A stretch of DNA of 64,000 nucleotides, taken from positions 1-64,000 of the forward strand of contig JANQRG010000037.1 in NCBI GenBank assembly GCA_028284665.1, in the 5' to 3' direction. The stretch's first letter is position 1; each line of letters begins with the position of its first letter. Positions 55,022 through 63,869 of this stretch are shown here, one piece after another. The notes below the pieces were generated by a model. The model was not told the origin of the DNA. It worked only from the letters and a program-made list of their open reading frames with translations, and ran no database searches. The DNA comes from Croceivirga sp. Lineage in GTDB: Bacteria; Bacteroidota; Bacteroidia; Flavobacteriales; Flavobacteriaceae. Both the position numbers and the translations under genes were made by a program.

Positions 55022-56344
55022 ATGAAGAGTTTTTTGAAAGTATTGAAATTTGCTTTGGCAATCACCGTGGTGGTTGCCCTTTTCGATATTGTCATTTACG
55101 GAGACGGGGATTACTCTTTTGAAAATGTAATTACCCTATTAATTATCGATTTTGTTTTCTCCTTATCACTTACCGCAGTAAATTCCTATTACTATGATGC
55201 TTTAAGTCTGCGTTTTAACTGGGAAACAGATCTCAAAAAACGGCTGTGGTTAGGGGCCCTGGGTTCTATTGTTTTTTCCACTGTGACCATAATTCTCCTG
55301 AGATTCCTGGTGTATTATTATTACACCGGTAATGGTTTTATGGCATTCATCAACCGGGAAACTGTGGAAGACTATATGTTTACGGTTATAGTAACCTTCG
55401 TTGCCATTTTATTCTTTCACACGTTCTCCTTTTATCGTGAGCTTCAAAAAAGAGAGGTCAAACAACAAAAGAAAATAGCCCGTTCGGCTTCAGCAAGCTT
55501 TGACGCCCTTAAGAACCAATTGGACCCTCACTTCCTGTTTAATAGCCTTAACGTACTTACCAGTTTGATTGAAGAAGATTCACATCAGGCCCAAAAATTT
55601 ACCACTTCCCTTTCAAAGGTCTATCGTTATGTCCTGGAACAAAAAAACAAAGACCTGGTCACTGTCGATGAAGAACTTAATTTTGCCAGGACCTATGTCC
55701 GCCTGCTTAAAATGCGATTTGAAGACAGTATTGTATTTGACATTCCTGAAAAAGCTTCCGATCCGGAAGCTAAAATAGTTCCATTATCCCTCCAGTTGTT
55801 ATTGGAGAATGCGGTAAAGCATAACATTGTCACATCATCCAGGCCCTTACATATAAAAGTAACCGAGAACAACGGTAGTCTGAAGGTGAGCAACAATCTT
55901 CAGGAAAAGCAGGTGGTTAAAAAAAGCAGTGGCGTAGGCCTGCAAAATATCAGACAACGCTATTCCATTCTAACAGACCGGGAGGTTGGTATTTCTAAAA
56001 CCGATACGGATTTCAGTGTACAGTTGCCCATGCTTTCAAAACAAATTACCGTTATGGAAACTCAGGAATCCCATATACAGGAAAAACGGTACCTGAAGGC
56101 GAAAGAACGGGTAGAGCAGATCAAGGGCTTCTATGGTAACTTCATTTCGTATTGTTTGGTGATCCCCTTTTTATGGTGGATCAATTCCCGTACTACTTCC
56201 TTTACCTGGGCCATTTTTCCAACCATAGGATGGGGAATAGGGCTTTTCTTCCACGGCATGGAGGCTTTTGGATACAATCCTTTTTTAGGAAAGAAATGGG
56301 AAGAAAAAAAGATCCGGGAGCTCATGGAAAAGGACGATTTTTAA
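55022..56344 (+). CDS. LytS-type sensor histidine kinase with C-terminal 2TM domain
   Basis: A 440-residue protein: four membrane helices (1-135), a coiled linker, the LytS-family His box LKNQLDPHFLFNSLNVL with H170, an ATPase domain (LLLENAVKHNIVTSSRPLHI and SGVGLQNIRQRY), and a C-terminal 2TM domain (about 355-440) with KERVEQIKGFYGN, GWGIGLFFHG and WEEKKIRELM. The 2TM domain is shared with the four small genes downstream. ATG at 55022 is used; the TTG at 55019 is upstream. The partner regulator is the LytTR gene at 57817. Confidence 0.9.
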   Translation: MKSFLKVLKFALAITVVVALFDIVIYGDGDYSFENVITLLIIDFVFSLSLTAVNSYYYDALSLRFNWETDLKKRLWLGALGSIVFSTVTIILLRFLVYYYYTGNGFMAFINRETVEDYMFTVIVTFVAILFFHTFSFYRELQKREVKQQKKIARSASASFDALKNQLDPHFLFNSLNVLTSLIEEDSHQAQKFTTSLSKVYRYVLEQKNKDLVTVDEELNFARTYVRLLKMRFEDSIVFDIPEKASDPEAKIVPLSLQLLLENAVKHNIVTSSRPLHIKVTENNGSLKVSNNLQEKQVVKKSSGVGLQNIRQRYSILTDREVGISKTDTDFSVQLPMLSKQITVMETQESHIQEKRYLKAKERVEQIKGFYGNFISYCLVIPFLWWINSRTTSFTWAIFPTIGWGIGLFFHGMEAFGYNPFLGKKWEEKKIRELMEKDDF

Positions 56345-56507
56345 AACCACCTTCCAGTGGCTACCCCTGGATCCAAAAACGGTAGTCCCGGTTCCCTATA
56401 CAATCCATCCGAAGAATCCAACAATTCAGTTATTGATTTTTTATTTCCCCTACCCATTTTAAGAAATTTGGAGTATCAATTAAGATCAACATTTAAAACC
56501 GAATATC

Positions 56508-56786
56508 ATGGAAAACAACAACGAGTACCGATACAGAAAAGCGAAGAAAAAAGTAGAGAACATCAAAGGATTCTACGGGAATCTAACGGCCTATGTGATA
56601 GTTATAACATTATTGGCATTACTAAACTATTATACTACTAGTTTTCCCTGGGTTATTTTCCCTGCTGTAGGTTGGGGACTAGGGCTGATCGCCCACGGCT
56701 TTTGCGCATTTAACTATTTGCCTTTCTTAGGGAAGGATTGGGAAGAAGGTAAGATCAGAGAACTTATGAGTAGCGATTCTTTTTAA
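56508..56786 (+). CDS. 2TM-domain protein, copy 1
   Basis: A 92-residue protein consisting of one 2TM domain: YRKAKKKVENIKGFYGN, a hydrophobic hairpin (VIVITLLALLNY, WVIFPAVGWGLGLIAHG) and DWEEGKIRELMSS. It is closest in sequence to the C-terminal domain of the adjacent histidine kinase. The 163-base gap before it has no gene. Confidence 0.9.
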   Translation: MENNNEYRYRKAKKKVENIKGFYGNLTAYVIVITLLALLNYYTTSFPWVIFPAVGWGLGLIAHGFCAFNYLPFLGKDWEEGKIRELMSSDSF

Positions 56787-56830
56787 GTAACTTTAAGAAT
56801 AGCAAACAACAACCAACAAAATTCAAGATC

Positions 56831-57136
56831 ATGGAGATCGATAAAAGGGAAAGCAGGTATATTAAAGCGAAAGAGCGCGTAGACGAACTACGGGGATTTT
56901 ATGGTAATCTCACCGCTTACGTAGTAGTGATCACAGGTCTGGCCGTTTTAAACTATTACGTAGATGGCTGGAGTTATATGTGGTTCCTTTGGGCAGCCTT
57001 AGGATGGGGAATAGGACTGTTCTTCCACGCGGTCAATACATTTCGATGGAACCCCTTCTTTGGCAAAGACTGGGAAGAACGAAAGATCAAAGAGTTTATG
57101 GACGAGGAAAATGGGAACAAAACGAAATGGGAGTAA
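56831..57136 (+). CDS. 2TM-domain protein, copy 2
   Basis: A 101-residue single-domain protein: YIKAKERVDELRGFYGNL, helices (VVVITGLAVLNYYV, WFLWAALGWGIGLFFHA) and DWEERKIKEFM. Part of the tandem 2TM array. Its stop is 3 bases before the start of copy 3. Confidence 0.9.
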   Translation: MEIDKRESRYIKAKERVDELRGFYGNLTAYVVVITGLAVLNYYVDGWSYMWFLWAALGWGIGLFFHAVNTFRWNPFFGKDWEERKIKEFMDEENGNKTKWE

Positions 57137-57138
57137 TC

Positions 57139-57453
57139 ATGGAGCTACGAAATACGAATAAATACAATAGGGCTAAAAAAAGGGTTGATGAGCTAAAAGG
57201 TTTTTACATCCACTTTGCGGTATATGTTTGCATCAACGCCTTTATTCTGATAAATATCTATCTGAACCTTAGAGACGGAGAAAGCTTTTGGCAATGGGGA
57301 CACTTCTTTGTGCTCTTTGGCTGGGGAATAGGCATCGGCTTTCATACCGCAAAGACCTTTGGATTTAATCCCATTCTAGGTAGAAACTGGGAAGAACGGC
57401 AAATCCAAAAATACATGGATAAAGACAAGGACGATGCTAACAAGTTCATATGA
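57139..57453 (+). CDS. 2TM-domain protein, copy 3
   Basis: A 104-residue single-domain protein: YNRAKKRVDELKGFYIHF, helices (YVCINAFILINIYL, FVLFGWGIGIGFHT) and NWEERQIQKYM. The start at ATG 57139 (or 57127) is preferred to the long upstream frame, which is antagonistic to copy 2. The third member of the array. Confidence 0.85.
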   Translation: MELRNTNKYNRAKKRVDELKGFYIHFAVYVCINAFILINIYLNLRDGESFWQWGHFFVLFGWGIGIGFHTAKTFGFNPILGRNWEERQIQKYMDKDKDDANKFI

Positions 57454-57463
57454 TCCTCGGATT

Positions 57464-57796
57464 ATGGAAGGTTTAGAACAAAAACGCGAATACGCTAAGA
57501 AGAAGGTTAAGGCCCTGAAAGGCTTTTACGATCATGTGAAGATATTCATACTGATCAACGGCTTTTTGTATCTGGCAAAAAGTGGCCTTTTACGTCCATT
57601 CATGCCAAATGGTGTACAGTTGGAAAGCTATTATTTTGGCTGGGTGGATTTGCATACGTTCATTTGGGGAGGTATTTTAGTGATCCATGGCATCTTTGTA
57701 TTCCACACTAAATTGCCGTTCCTCAGAAAATGGGAAGCCCGACAGATCCGGAAGCATATGAATGAGGACCGGGAGGAAGTGCGAAAATATAAATAA
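57464..57796 (+). CDS. 2TM-domain protein, copy 4
   Basis: A 110-residue single-domain protein and the most divergent copy: EYAKKKVKALKGFYDH, helices (KIFILINGFLYLA, FIWGGILVIHGIFVF) and KWEARQIRKHM. It ends 20 bases before the LytTR response regulator gene. Start at ATG 57464 is inferred from the domain boundary. Confidence 0.85.
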   Translation: MEGLEQKREYAKKKVKALKGFYDHVKIFILINGFLYLAKSGLLRPFMPNGVQLESYYFGWVDLHTFIWGGILVIHGIFVFHTKLPFLRKWEARQIRKHMNEDREEVRKYK

Positions 57797-57816
57797 CCCT
57801 TACCAAACTCACTACT

Positions 57817-58572
57817 ATGAATGCCATCATAATTGAAGATGAAAAACCGGCTGCAAGGAGATTAGGACGCTTATTGGATGAACTGGAAGTGCAGGTGTCC
57901 ACCATGTTGCATTCCGTAGAAGAATCCGTTAACTGGTTTCAAAACAACAAACATCCGGACCTTATCTTTTTGGACATTCAACTTTCAGATGGGCTTTCCT
58001 TTGAGATCTTCGACGTCATCGAAGTCAAGAGCGCGATCATATTTACAACAGCCTATGATGAGTACGCCCTTCAGGCATTTAAACTGAACAGTATCGACTA
58101 TTTACTAAAACCCATTGATGACGAAGAGCTGGAAAAAGCGGTAAAAAAATACCGGGAATTTCAGCCGGAAAAGGAAAGTATTTCGGTCGATTTTGATGAT
58201 ATCAAAAAGTTATTGGTCAATCCTGTAGAGCGGGAATATAAAAAGCGGTTCACGGCTAAAGTAGGGCAGCACCTTAAGATCATTAATGCCGATGAAGTGG
58301 AATGTTTTTATAGTGAAAACAAGGGGACGTATGCAGCAACTACTGATGGAAGGAACTATCTTCTCGACACTACTTTGGAACATTTGGAAGGCGAACTGGC
58401 ACCCAAAACCTTCTTTAGGGTAAGTCGGAAGTTTTATGTGAACATCAATCATATAAATGATATCATTGCCTATACCAATTCCCGACTTCAGATCAAGATG
58501 AATCACTTTCGGGACCAATCAATTATCGTGAGTAGGGAAAGAGTAAAAGACTTTAAGCTTTGGTTGGAATAA
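57817..58572 (+). CDS. LytTR-family response regulator
   Basis: A 251-residue response regulator: receiver domain with acidic IIEDEKPAARR and the phosphoacceptor D53 in LIFLDIQLSDG, and a C-terminal LytTR domain (VECFYSENKG, FFRVSRKFYVNINHINDI, RVKDFKLWLE). It would be phosphorylated by the LytS-type kinase at 55022 and bind direct-repeat promoters. Target genes unknown; the 2TM genes are obvious candidates. Confidence 0.93.
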   Translation: MNAIIIEDEKPAARRLGRLLDELEVQVSTMLHSVEESVNWFQNNKHPDLIFLDIQLSDGLSFEIFDVIEVKSAIIFTTAYDEYALQAFKLNSIDYLLKPIDDEELEKAVKKYREFQPEKESISVDFDDIKKLLVNPVEREYKKRFTAKVGQHLKIINADEVECFYSENKGTYAATTDGRNYLLDTTLEHLEGELAPKTFFRVSRKFYVNINHINDIIAYTNSRLQIKMNHFRDQSIIVSRERVKDFKLWLE

Positions 58573-58651
58573 TCAATTTTAAAATATTGGAGAACAATTT
58601 TTTAGACACTTCCATAGATTTTTCTTATACCTCGTTTTTGATACAGTTTCC

Positions 58652-59842
58652 CTAGTTTTCACTTACCCGATTATCATCAAAAGCAGAAGGGAGTAGTTTT
58701 GGAATAAGTTTAATGAAAATGGGTAGCAGTACTGCTCCACCGGGGAGCATAAAAATAGCTAAACTTGGAATGGTCTTAAAAATATCCAACAATTGCGCCT
58801 GGATTTTTTTTCGTTCCCCCAGAGTTAAATCATGGGTGGTAGATTTAGCAAGGAGTTGCACCAATTCCTTACTTTCTGACAATTCTTTTTTAAGCCGTTT
58901 ACTATTGCGAAGGATGAGCTTCCCTACATTCTTGGTCATGCCATCGTAGAATTTAGTGGCCAGGCCGGTTTCCTTTAGATATGGAATATTGTCCCTATTT
59001 TTTTTAAAAAACGTAATTACGTTCCCGAGGGCACTATCAATAACCTCTTTTTCTTTATTGAGAATATATCCTATATCGTAAATAAACGCTGATTCTTCCC
59101 CTTCCAAAGTATTGTCTTCCCAAACGGTTAAACACGCAATATCCAGCAGATAATCCTTTTCAAAAGCGCTAAAATGAAGTTGAATTAATTCCGGGTAACT
59201 TCCTTCGAAGGTGGCATCTTTTAAATCTACATAGGTAAGGGAAGCGGCTAACAACTGCATAAGTTTTGCGTCGCTTTTGTGGGTCTCTTTGGAATTTAAG
59301 GCCTGGTATGCAATATTAATCGCCACATATTCCAATAATTGGGCCTGTGCTATAAGGCTGGGATGATTTTGCAGATAGCGCCTAAAAATAAGCACGTCTA
59401 CATAGAGCAGGGAATTTGTTAGGCTGTTACCAAAGGCTCTGCTGAAAGCACTTCCATTTAAATAAATACGGGAGTCCAGTAGCTTTTCTAATTGTGCTTC
59501 GGTTTTTTTTCCACTTAAAATTTTACTTAAAAATGAGATTTTCCCTACCTCCAGGGAAGTGTAATATTCAAATACAGTGGTGACAAAATCATTAAAATCA
59601 CGATTTCCGGTCTCAAAGGTGTAGGCAAAATACAAGGCTGTTAGTAGATTGGTCTTTGCCACTTCGTCCTCGGTAAATCGATGTTCGGATCGAACAAAAT
59701 CGGGAACTTCCAAATGAATCCCGTAAACAAAGCCATAGCCAACTAATGCTTTATGCAAGGCGCCAAAGCTATCGTAGTCTGGCGGGTTTTGGTTCAGTTG
59801 ATAACCAAACTTTTTGATCCAACCTTGGGCGGAGGGGTTCAT
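58652..59842 (-). CDS. LETM1-related biofilm-associated-type protein
   Basis: A 396-residue soluble-to-membrane-associated protein whose C-terminal 70 residues match the LETM1 motif: LTLGERKKIQAQLLDIFKTIPSLAIFMLPGG then LLPIFIKLIPKLLP. The N-terminal 330 residues are helical, with no known domain. In Flavobacteria such proteins are annotated as LETM1-related and were linked to biofilm formation; I take that as family knowledge, not evidence from this gene. ATG at 59842 is preferred over TTG 59866. Confidence 0.8.
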   Translation of the reverse strand: MNPSAQGWIKKFGYQLNQNPPDYDSFGALHKALVGYGFVYGIHLEVPDFVRSEHRFTEDEVAKTNLLTALYFAYTFETGNRDFNDFVTTVFEYYTSLEVGKISFLSKILSGKKTEAQLEKLLDSRIYLNGSAFSRAFGNSLTNSLLYVDVLIFRRYLQNHPSLIAQAQLLEYVAINIAYQALNSKETHKSDAKLMQLLAASLTYVDLKDATFEGSYPELIQLHFSAFEKDYLLDIACLTVWEDNTLEGEESAFIYDIGYILNKEKEVIDSALGNVITFFKKNRDNIPYLKETGLATKFYDGMTKNVGKLILRNSKRLKKELSESKELVQLLAKSTTHDLTLGERKKIQAQLLDIFKTIPSLAIFMLPGGAVLLPIFIKLIPKLLPSAFDDNRVSEN

Positions 59843-60036
59843 GGTTTCTTTGATTGATATCCCCAAAGAAAAAGAAATTAGAGGACTTTACCCACAAGAA
59901 AATGCTACTGTTACCAACTCCTCAAACAGTATTTGTTATTTTTTCAACAATTACAACCAAACTCCCGCTTCCAAGCTTTTCAGGAAAGAGCATTTTGGTT
60001 CCGGGCAGAAAATGGAGGTTATAATAGGTTCCCCGT

Positions 60037-60825
60037 TTAAAGGGAGATGAAGTTATCCAAGGCCAACGTCCAATCGTAATTTGTGTAGTGGAGATCTACC
60101 CCTTTAGTGTCCGGGATAAGATCGTGCGCTTTTAGGATTTTCTTTACACCGCGTTTCCCTCCAAAATCACCACGGAACCAGGTAAAGAGGGAGGTTACAG
60201 AAGCTACTTTTTTAGTCGCGTCATAAGTTGTGGATTTTTCCAGGAATTGCGCAGTACTTTTTTGCAGTTGTTCTTCAAGACGTTCAGGATTGTAGATGGC
60301 TACCGGGGGACAATCCTTGGCTCCGCAGTTTAGTGCAAAATGTACCCTGTACTCCCGTTTACGCACCCTAAGTTTCCGCTCAAACCTATCCGTAAACCAT
60401 TTTCTGACGTATCCCAGCCCCAGCTCCCACTGCGATTTTCGAAGTATCCCATGCTCTATTTTGGCAAAGGATACCACCTCCCCGGCAATAGGAATTTGCG
60501 GTTTAGCAAAAAAGGCGCTCCGGTTTTCATAATATTCGGGATGTTCTCGAAGGATCACCTGGATATAGGCATTGTAGAGATTGACCCAAAAAGCATAGCG
60601 CTGTGCATCGGTTTGCAGTGCATTCCGTAATTCTTCTATAGAGGAGTTGGCCAATTGTTCCCGGATTTCTTTAGTATCCTGTCCCGCGATTATCCTTTCC
60701 AAAAACTGTTCGGATAGGGTATTAAAAGAGGTTGTCTGGGATGTTATTTTGGATAAGGGGGCTTCTTTTACCTTGCAGCAACTTAGAAGTAAAAGTATGG
60801 GGAGAGCAAGTACCGGGAATTTCAT
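60037..60825 (-). CDS. DUF547-domain lipoprotein
   Basis: About 262 residues with a lipoprotein signal (LPILLLLSC). The DUF547 core is present: YAFWVNLYNAYIQVIL, HGILR, VHFALNCGAKDCPP and IYNPERLEEQLQKS. The FALNC-x2-K/D-CPP motif is diagnostic. Function unknown; the fold is related to glutaredoxin-like or cysteine-protease-like proteins. ATG at 60825 is preferred to GTG 60852. It is 195 bases from the LETM1-related gene. Confidence 0.88.
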   Translation of the reverse strand: MKFPVLALPILLLLSCCKVKEAPLSKITSQTTSFNTLSEQFLERIIAGQDTKEIREQLANSSIEELRNALQTDAQRYAFWVNLYNAYIQVILREHPEYYENRSAFFAKPQIPIAGEVVSFAKIEHGILRKSQWELGLGYVRKWFTDRFERKLRVRKREYRVHFALNCGAKDCPPVAIYNPERLEEQLQKSTAQFLEKSTTYDATKKVASVTSLFTWFRGDFGGKRGVKKILKAHDLIPDTKGVDLHYTNYDWTLALDNFISL

Positions 60826-60992
60826 TAACGATCTATTAGCAAGGCGCAACACCTGTTCCTGTCAGAATTGCCCAATTGGTCGAAGTTCTGAAAGATTACT
60901 TTCAACGTTTCCATTATAAAATCGGTTTTGAACCCTTTATGGATCAGATTTAAACAATGACTTTCATCATCTATGGTAAAAAGAGTTGCCTC

Positions 60993-61000
60993 TAGTTTTG
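60993..61000 (+). promoter_or_regulatory. Bacteroidetes -7 box upstream of the OmpW-like gene
   Basis: TAGTTTTG matches TAnnTTTG, 24 bases before the start at 61024. No good -33 TTTG is visible at 19-21 base spacing. Confidence 0.35.
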
Positions 61001-61023
61001 CTGGAAATTCTAAATAATTGATA

Positions 61024-61674
61024 ATGAGAAAAACGTTAATTTGCTTAGTCGCTGCACTTCTGAGTGTTTCAAGTCTTCTTATTTCCCAAACTACTACTGA
61101 TGACAACACATTTTCAAGATGGCAATTCAGGTTGAGGGGAATTGTGGTGGCTCCCGATGAAAGCGCAGATATTGAGGCAATTGGAGGAGATGTTTCTATC
61201 TCGACCGCCGTGGTCCCGGAATTTGATATCACCTATTTTTTCAATGAAAACTGGTCTTTGGAACTAATTTTGGCTACTGCAAGACACGATGTTGAAGCTG
61301 TAGGAACAGCTGCAGAGGATATTGATCTAGGTCATGTTTGGTTATTGCCCCCAACCTTAACAGCCCAATACCATTTTACCGGTGGGGATTTTGTGCCTTA
61401 TCTTGGAGCGGGTCCTAACCTTACCTTCTTTTATGGGGTTGATGAAGGGCCAACTGCAGATGATGTCGAATATGATACCACCTTGGGATTTGCAGTACAG
61501 GGAGGATTTGATTTCATGCTAAACGACAAATGGTTTCTGAATTTAGATATCAAGCGGTTGTTTCTAAATACAGATGTCACAGTAGATGCTACCAGTGCCC
61601 TGGGCGCAACTGTTGGTGCTGATGTGGACATTAACCCATGGATCTTTGGTGTAGGTGTTGGGGTAAAACTTTGA
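61024..61674 (+). CDS. OmpW-family outer-membrane porin
   Basis: A 216-residue exported protein (signal ending SLLISQ) with the OmpW eight-strand barrel pattern: FRLRGIVVAPDES, FDITYFFNENWSLELILATA, LLPPTLTAQYHF, YLGAGPNLTFFY, and GFAVQGGFDFMLNDKWFLNLDIKRLFL, ending in the C-terminal strand VGVGVKL. These barrels pass small hydrophobic compounds. ATG 61024 is preferred over TTG 61018. A terminator follows the stop. Confidence 0.9.
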   Translation: MRKTLICLVAALLSVSSLLISQTTTDDNTFSRWQFRLRGIVVAPDESADIEAIGGDVSISTAVVPEFDITYFFNENWSLELILATARHDVEAVGTAAEDIDLGHVWLLPPTLTAQYHFTGGDFVPYLGAGPNLTFFYGVDEGPTADDVEYDTTLGFAVQGGFDFMLNDKWFLNLDIKRLFLNTDVTVDATSALGATVGADVDINPWIFGVGVGVKL

Positions 61675-61696
61675 AAACTGTTTTTTGAATACTAAG

Positions 61697-61733
61697 CCGT
61701 ACCTGTCTGACAAAAAGAGAGGTGCGGTTTTTT
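61697..61733 (+). terminator. Terminator of the OmpW-like gene
   Basis: An 8-bp stem (ccgtacct / aggtgcgg, one G-T pair) with a 15-nt loop and six T. Confidence 0.6.
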
Positions 61734-61734
61734 A

Positions 61735-62304
61735 TTAGAGGGCTTCCAGTAGTTCTTTGGTAAATACAACGGTAGCAAATTCGTTGTGAAGACTGGCCAG
61801 CGTAGTTTGATGGATCGTTTCTGCATCCCATTGTTCTCCATTGATCCCAATCCGATCAAAAGTAGCTGTGGCATCCGAAACAAGATAGGTTTCAAATCCC
61901 AGGTTCCCAGCCATCCGCACGCTGGTGGAGATGCAATGATTTGTAGTTAATCCTACTATAACCAGAGTAGTAATTCCCTTATTTCGAAGTTGTTCTTCCA
62001 GATCCGTACCAATAAACGCACTGTTGACCTGCTTCACGAATAGCGGTTCCCCATTCATTGGGTGAAACCCCTCTTTTAATTGAAATCCTGGTTTTGAAGG
62101 ATGTAACGGGGATTCCGGATTTGTAGAACTGTGTTGCACATGAAATACAGGCTTGCCGGTTTTACGCCATTGCTGTAAAATAGTCATCATCTTAGTCTCG
62201 GCATCCGGGTTGTTCCGATTACCCCCGTAAAAGGCTCCATTATCCAGGCCATATTGGATATCGATGAGTAGTAGGGCTATGTTCCCTTTTTTCAGATCAA
62301 GCAT
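61735..62304 (-). CDS. Isochorismatase-like cysteine hydrolase
   Basis: A 189-residue isochorismatase-fold hydrolase with the catalytic triad: D15 in LLLIDIQYG, a Lys in LFVKQVNS and a Cys in GLTTNHCISTSVRMA. Related enzymes are nicotinamidases, isochorismatases and N-carbamoyl hydrolases; specificity cannot be assigned. It ends at the OmpW terminator and lies 12 bases downstream of the atypical SDR gene on the same strand. Confidence 0.88.
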   Translation of the reverse strand: MLDLKKGNIALLLIDIQYGLDNGAFYGGNRNNPDAETKMMTILQQWRKTGKPVFHVQHSSTNPESPLHPSKPGFQLKEGFHPMNGEPLFVKQVNSAFIGTDLEEQLRNKGITTLVIVGLTTNHCISTSVRMAGNLGFETYLVSDATATFDRIGINGEQWDAETIHQTTLASLHNEFATVVFTKELLEAL

Positions 62305-62316
62305 GTTAACTGATTT

Positions 62317-62919
62317 TCAATTGTAAATACGAATAATCTCCCCATTTCCTTTGCCATATACGCTACGCACATAACCATTTACCATTTTGGTCATCGGAAT
62401 GGGATTGTGGCCTGGAAAATACGAATGATACCGCTCATAGGCATCTTCTACCATCCCAGAGGAAACCACATTTAACCGAATTCCATTTTTCATTTCCAAA
62501 GCGGCCGCTTTTACAAAGCTATGGATCCCTCCATTGACCATCGCGGCACTCGCCGTTTTTACCACAGGATCATCTGCCAGAATCCCTGTGGTAAGGGTAA
62601 TGGAACCCCCAGGGCGGACAAACTCTTTCCCAATACGGACCAGATTGACCTGACCCATCAACTTGCTTTTTAAACCAATTTGGTAATCTTCTTCGCTGAG
62701 GTCCTCGAAATTGCCCCATTTAGCTTCTCCGGCGATGTTGATAATGGCATCCAGTAGCCCGGATGTTTCGAAAAGTCGCTGTATGGAAACGCTATCGGCA
62801 ATATCTACCCGAACATCCCCGGAAGAACGACCGGCAACAATCACTTCGTTTTCTTTTCTGAAGTACGCCGCTACAGGGGTGCCAACTGTGCCGTTCCCTC
62901 CAATGATCAAAATTTTCAT
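62317..62919 (-). CDS. Atypical short SDR lacking the catalytic Tyr
   Basis: A 200-residue SDR-fold protein: GGNGTVG at the start, NIAGEAKWG, and SAAMVNGGIHSFVKAAALEM where a YxxxK motif should be. Tyr is missing, as in the Lin1944-like short SDRs. It may still bind NADP but is unlikely to do standard SDR chemistry. Co-directional with the isochorismatase-like gene and 9 bases downstream of the anti-sigma factor gene. Confidence 0.8.
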   Translation of the reverse strand: MKILIIGGNGTVGTPVAAYFRKENEVIVAGRSSGDVRVDIADSVSIQRLFETSGLLDAIINIAGEAKWGNFEDLSEEDYQIGLKSKLMGQVNLVRIGKEFVRPGGSITLTTGILADDPVVKTASAAMVNGGIHSFVKAAALEMKNGIRLNVVSSGMVEDAYERYHSYFPGHNPIPMTKMVNGYVRSVYGKGNGEIIRIYN

Positions 62920-62928
62920 ATGTGCAGT

Positions 62929-63723
62929 TTACGATCCTACGGTGCCTAAGGTATATAATTGTTCTGAGGTGGGCGAATCGCTGCCCCCCTCGGGTTCCAA
63001 CGTAATGCCAAAACCTTCGGAAGGATTCGGATTGGGTAATTGGAATAAGCGGTTTTCGTTGGAACTAAAATCTTCAAGCAGTCCAATACTCGTTGGTGTT
63101 AAAGGATCGAGCTGTAAAGACCATACCTGATACGTAAATCCTGGCGGCGGGTCGGGTAGTCCCAGGGCATCGATATACACACTTTGAGTAGTAGGATTCC
63201 AATAGGCTTTTGCAAAGGTCTCCGGAGCCGCCGTTTGCCCGTTCAAGACCACTGTAATAACGCTTTGGGCTCTCAACTCTTCAAAGATAGTTGTTGTGTT
63301 ATGTAATGTCGCTCTGGCCTGTAAGATCTGTTCCTCAAGGGTTTCTTTCTGTTGATTGGTGAGCTGTACTTCGGATTGCAAACGGTTGTTCTCTACATAC
63401 ACCCAAAGTAAGCCTACTGCAAATAGTAGCGCTGCTGCCCAACCCAGGTAATTTATCCATGGTGTTTTTCCCGATGTACGATCGGGCTGAAATGTTAAGG
63501 TGTCATTTTCCACGGTAGTGATATTGGCCCAATCGATCTGTGGCATTTCGAGAGATGCCGCTTTGGTCATTCGCAGCATTACCCGTTCAATCGCTTTAAT
63601 TTCAGACAAAATGTCCGGGTACTTCCTGGCCAGGCGATCTACTTCTCGGTTCTCTTTTTCGCTAAGAATACCCGCGACGTAGAGTTCCAGAATTCCTGAC
63701 GCTATGTATGCTGACACGTCCAT
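62929..63723 (-). CDS. Anti-sigma factor, RskA-like
   Basis: A 264-residue single-pass membrane protein: an N-terminal helical anti-sigma domain (YIASGILELYVAGILSEKENREVDRL), a membrane helix (WINYLGWAAALLFAVGLLWVYVE, about 88-110), and a periplasmic RskA C-terminal domain (ITVVLNGQTAAPETFAKAYWNPTTQSVYI, YQVWSLQLDPLTPTSIGLL). Such proteins hold an ECF sigma factor at the membrane until a signal triggers cleavage. The broken sigma factor remnant overlaps the start codon (TAATG). Confidence 0.9.
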   Translation of the reverse strand: MDVSAYIASGILELYVAGILSEKENREVDRLARKYPDILSEIKAIERVMLRMTKAASLEMPQIDWANITTVENDTLTFQPDRTSGKTPWINYLGWAAALLFAVGLLWVYVENNRLQSEVQLTNQQKETLEEQILQARATLHNTTTIFEELRAQSVITVVLNGQTAAPETFAKAYWNPTTQSVYIDALGLPDPPPGFTYQVWSLQLDPLTPTSIGLLEDFSSNENRLFQLPNPNPSEGFGITLEPEGGSDSPTSEQLYTLGTVGS

Positions 63724-63869
63724 TATAGCTGGCTATTTTTCCGTATCCGGGCAATACAGTTCCTATTTCTTGTTTTTACCGTTCCAATAGGGCTACCCAG
63801 AGCTGCCAAGGCTTCCTTTTGGGGATATCCCTTAAAATAGAGCAATTCTATGATTTGCCGGCACCAGGT
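63723..63869 (-). pseudogene. ECF sigma factor, region 4 fragment with an in-frame upstream stop
   Basis: Forty-nine or so codons end in the TAA that overlaps the anti-sigma ATG. They read RQIIELLYFKGYPQKEALAALG, then PIGTVKTRNRN, i.e. the helix-turn-helix of sigma-70 region 4. Reading upstream, the frame is closed by TAA at 63872-63870, and the neighbouring frames also stop within 60 bases; regions 2 and the linker are not found in the remaining 130 bases. Either a frameshift, an insertion, or a sequence-end artefact breaks the gene at about 63866. Confidence 0.65.

Noticed and set aside
56980..57138. Upstream extension of the third 2TM gene
   Set aside because: It overlaps copy 2 in another frame and has no 2TM character; the domain begins right after ATG 57139.
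60825..61232. 135-codon minus-strand frame overlapping the OmpW-like gene
   Set aside because: It is antisense to a strongly recognised porin and contains no family motif.
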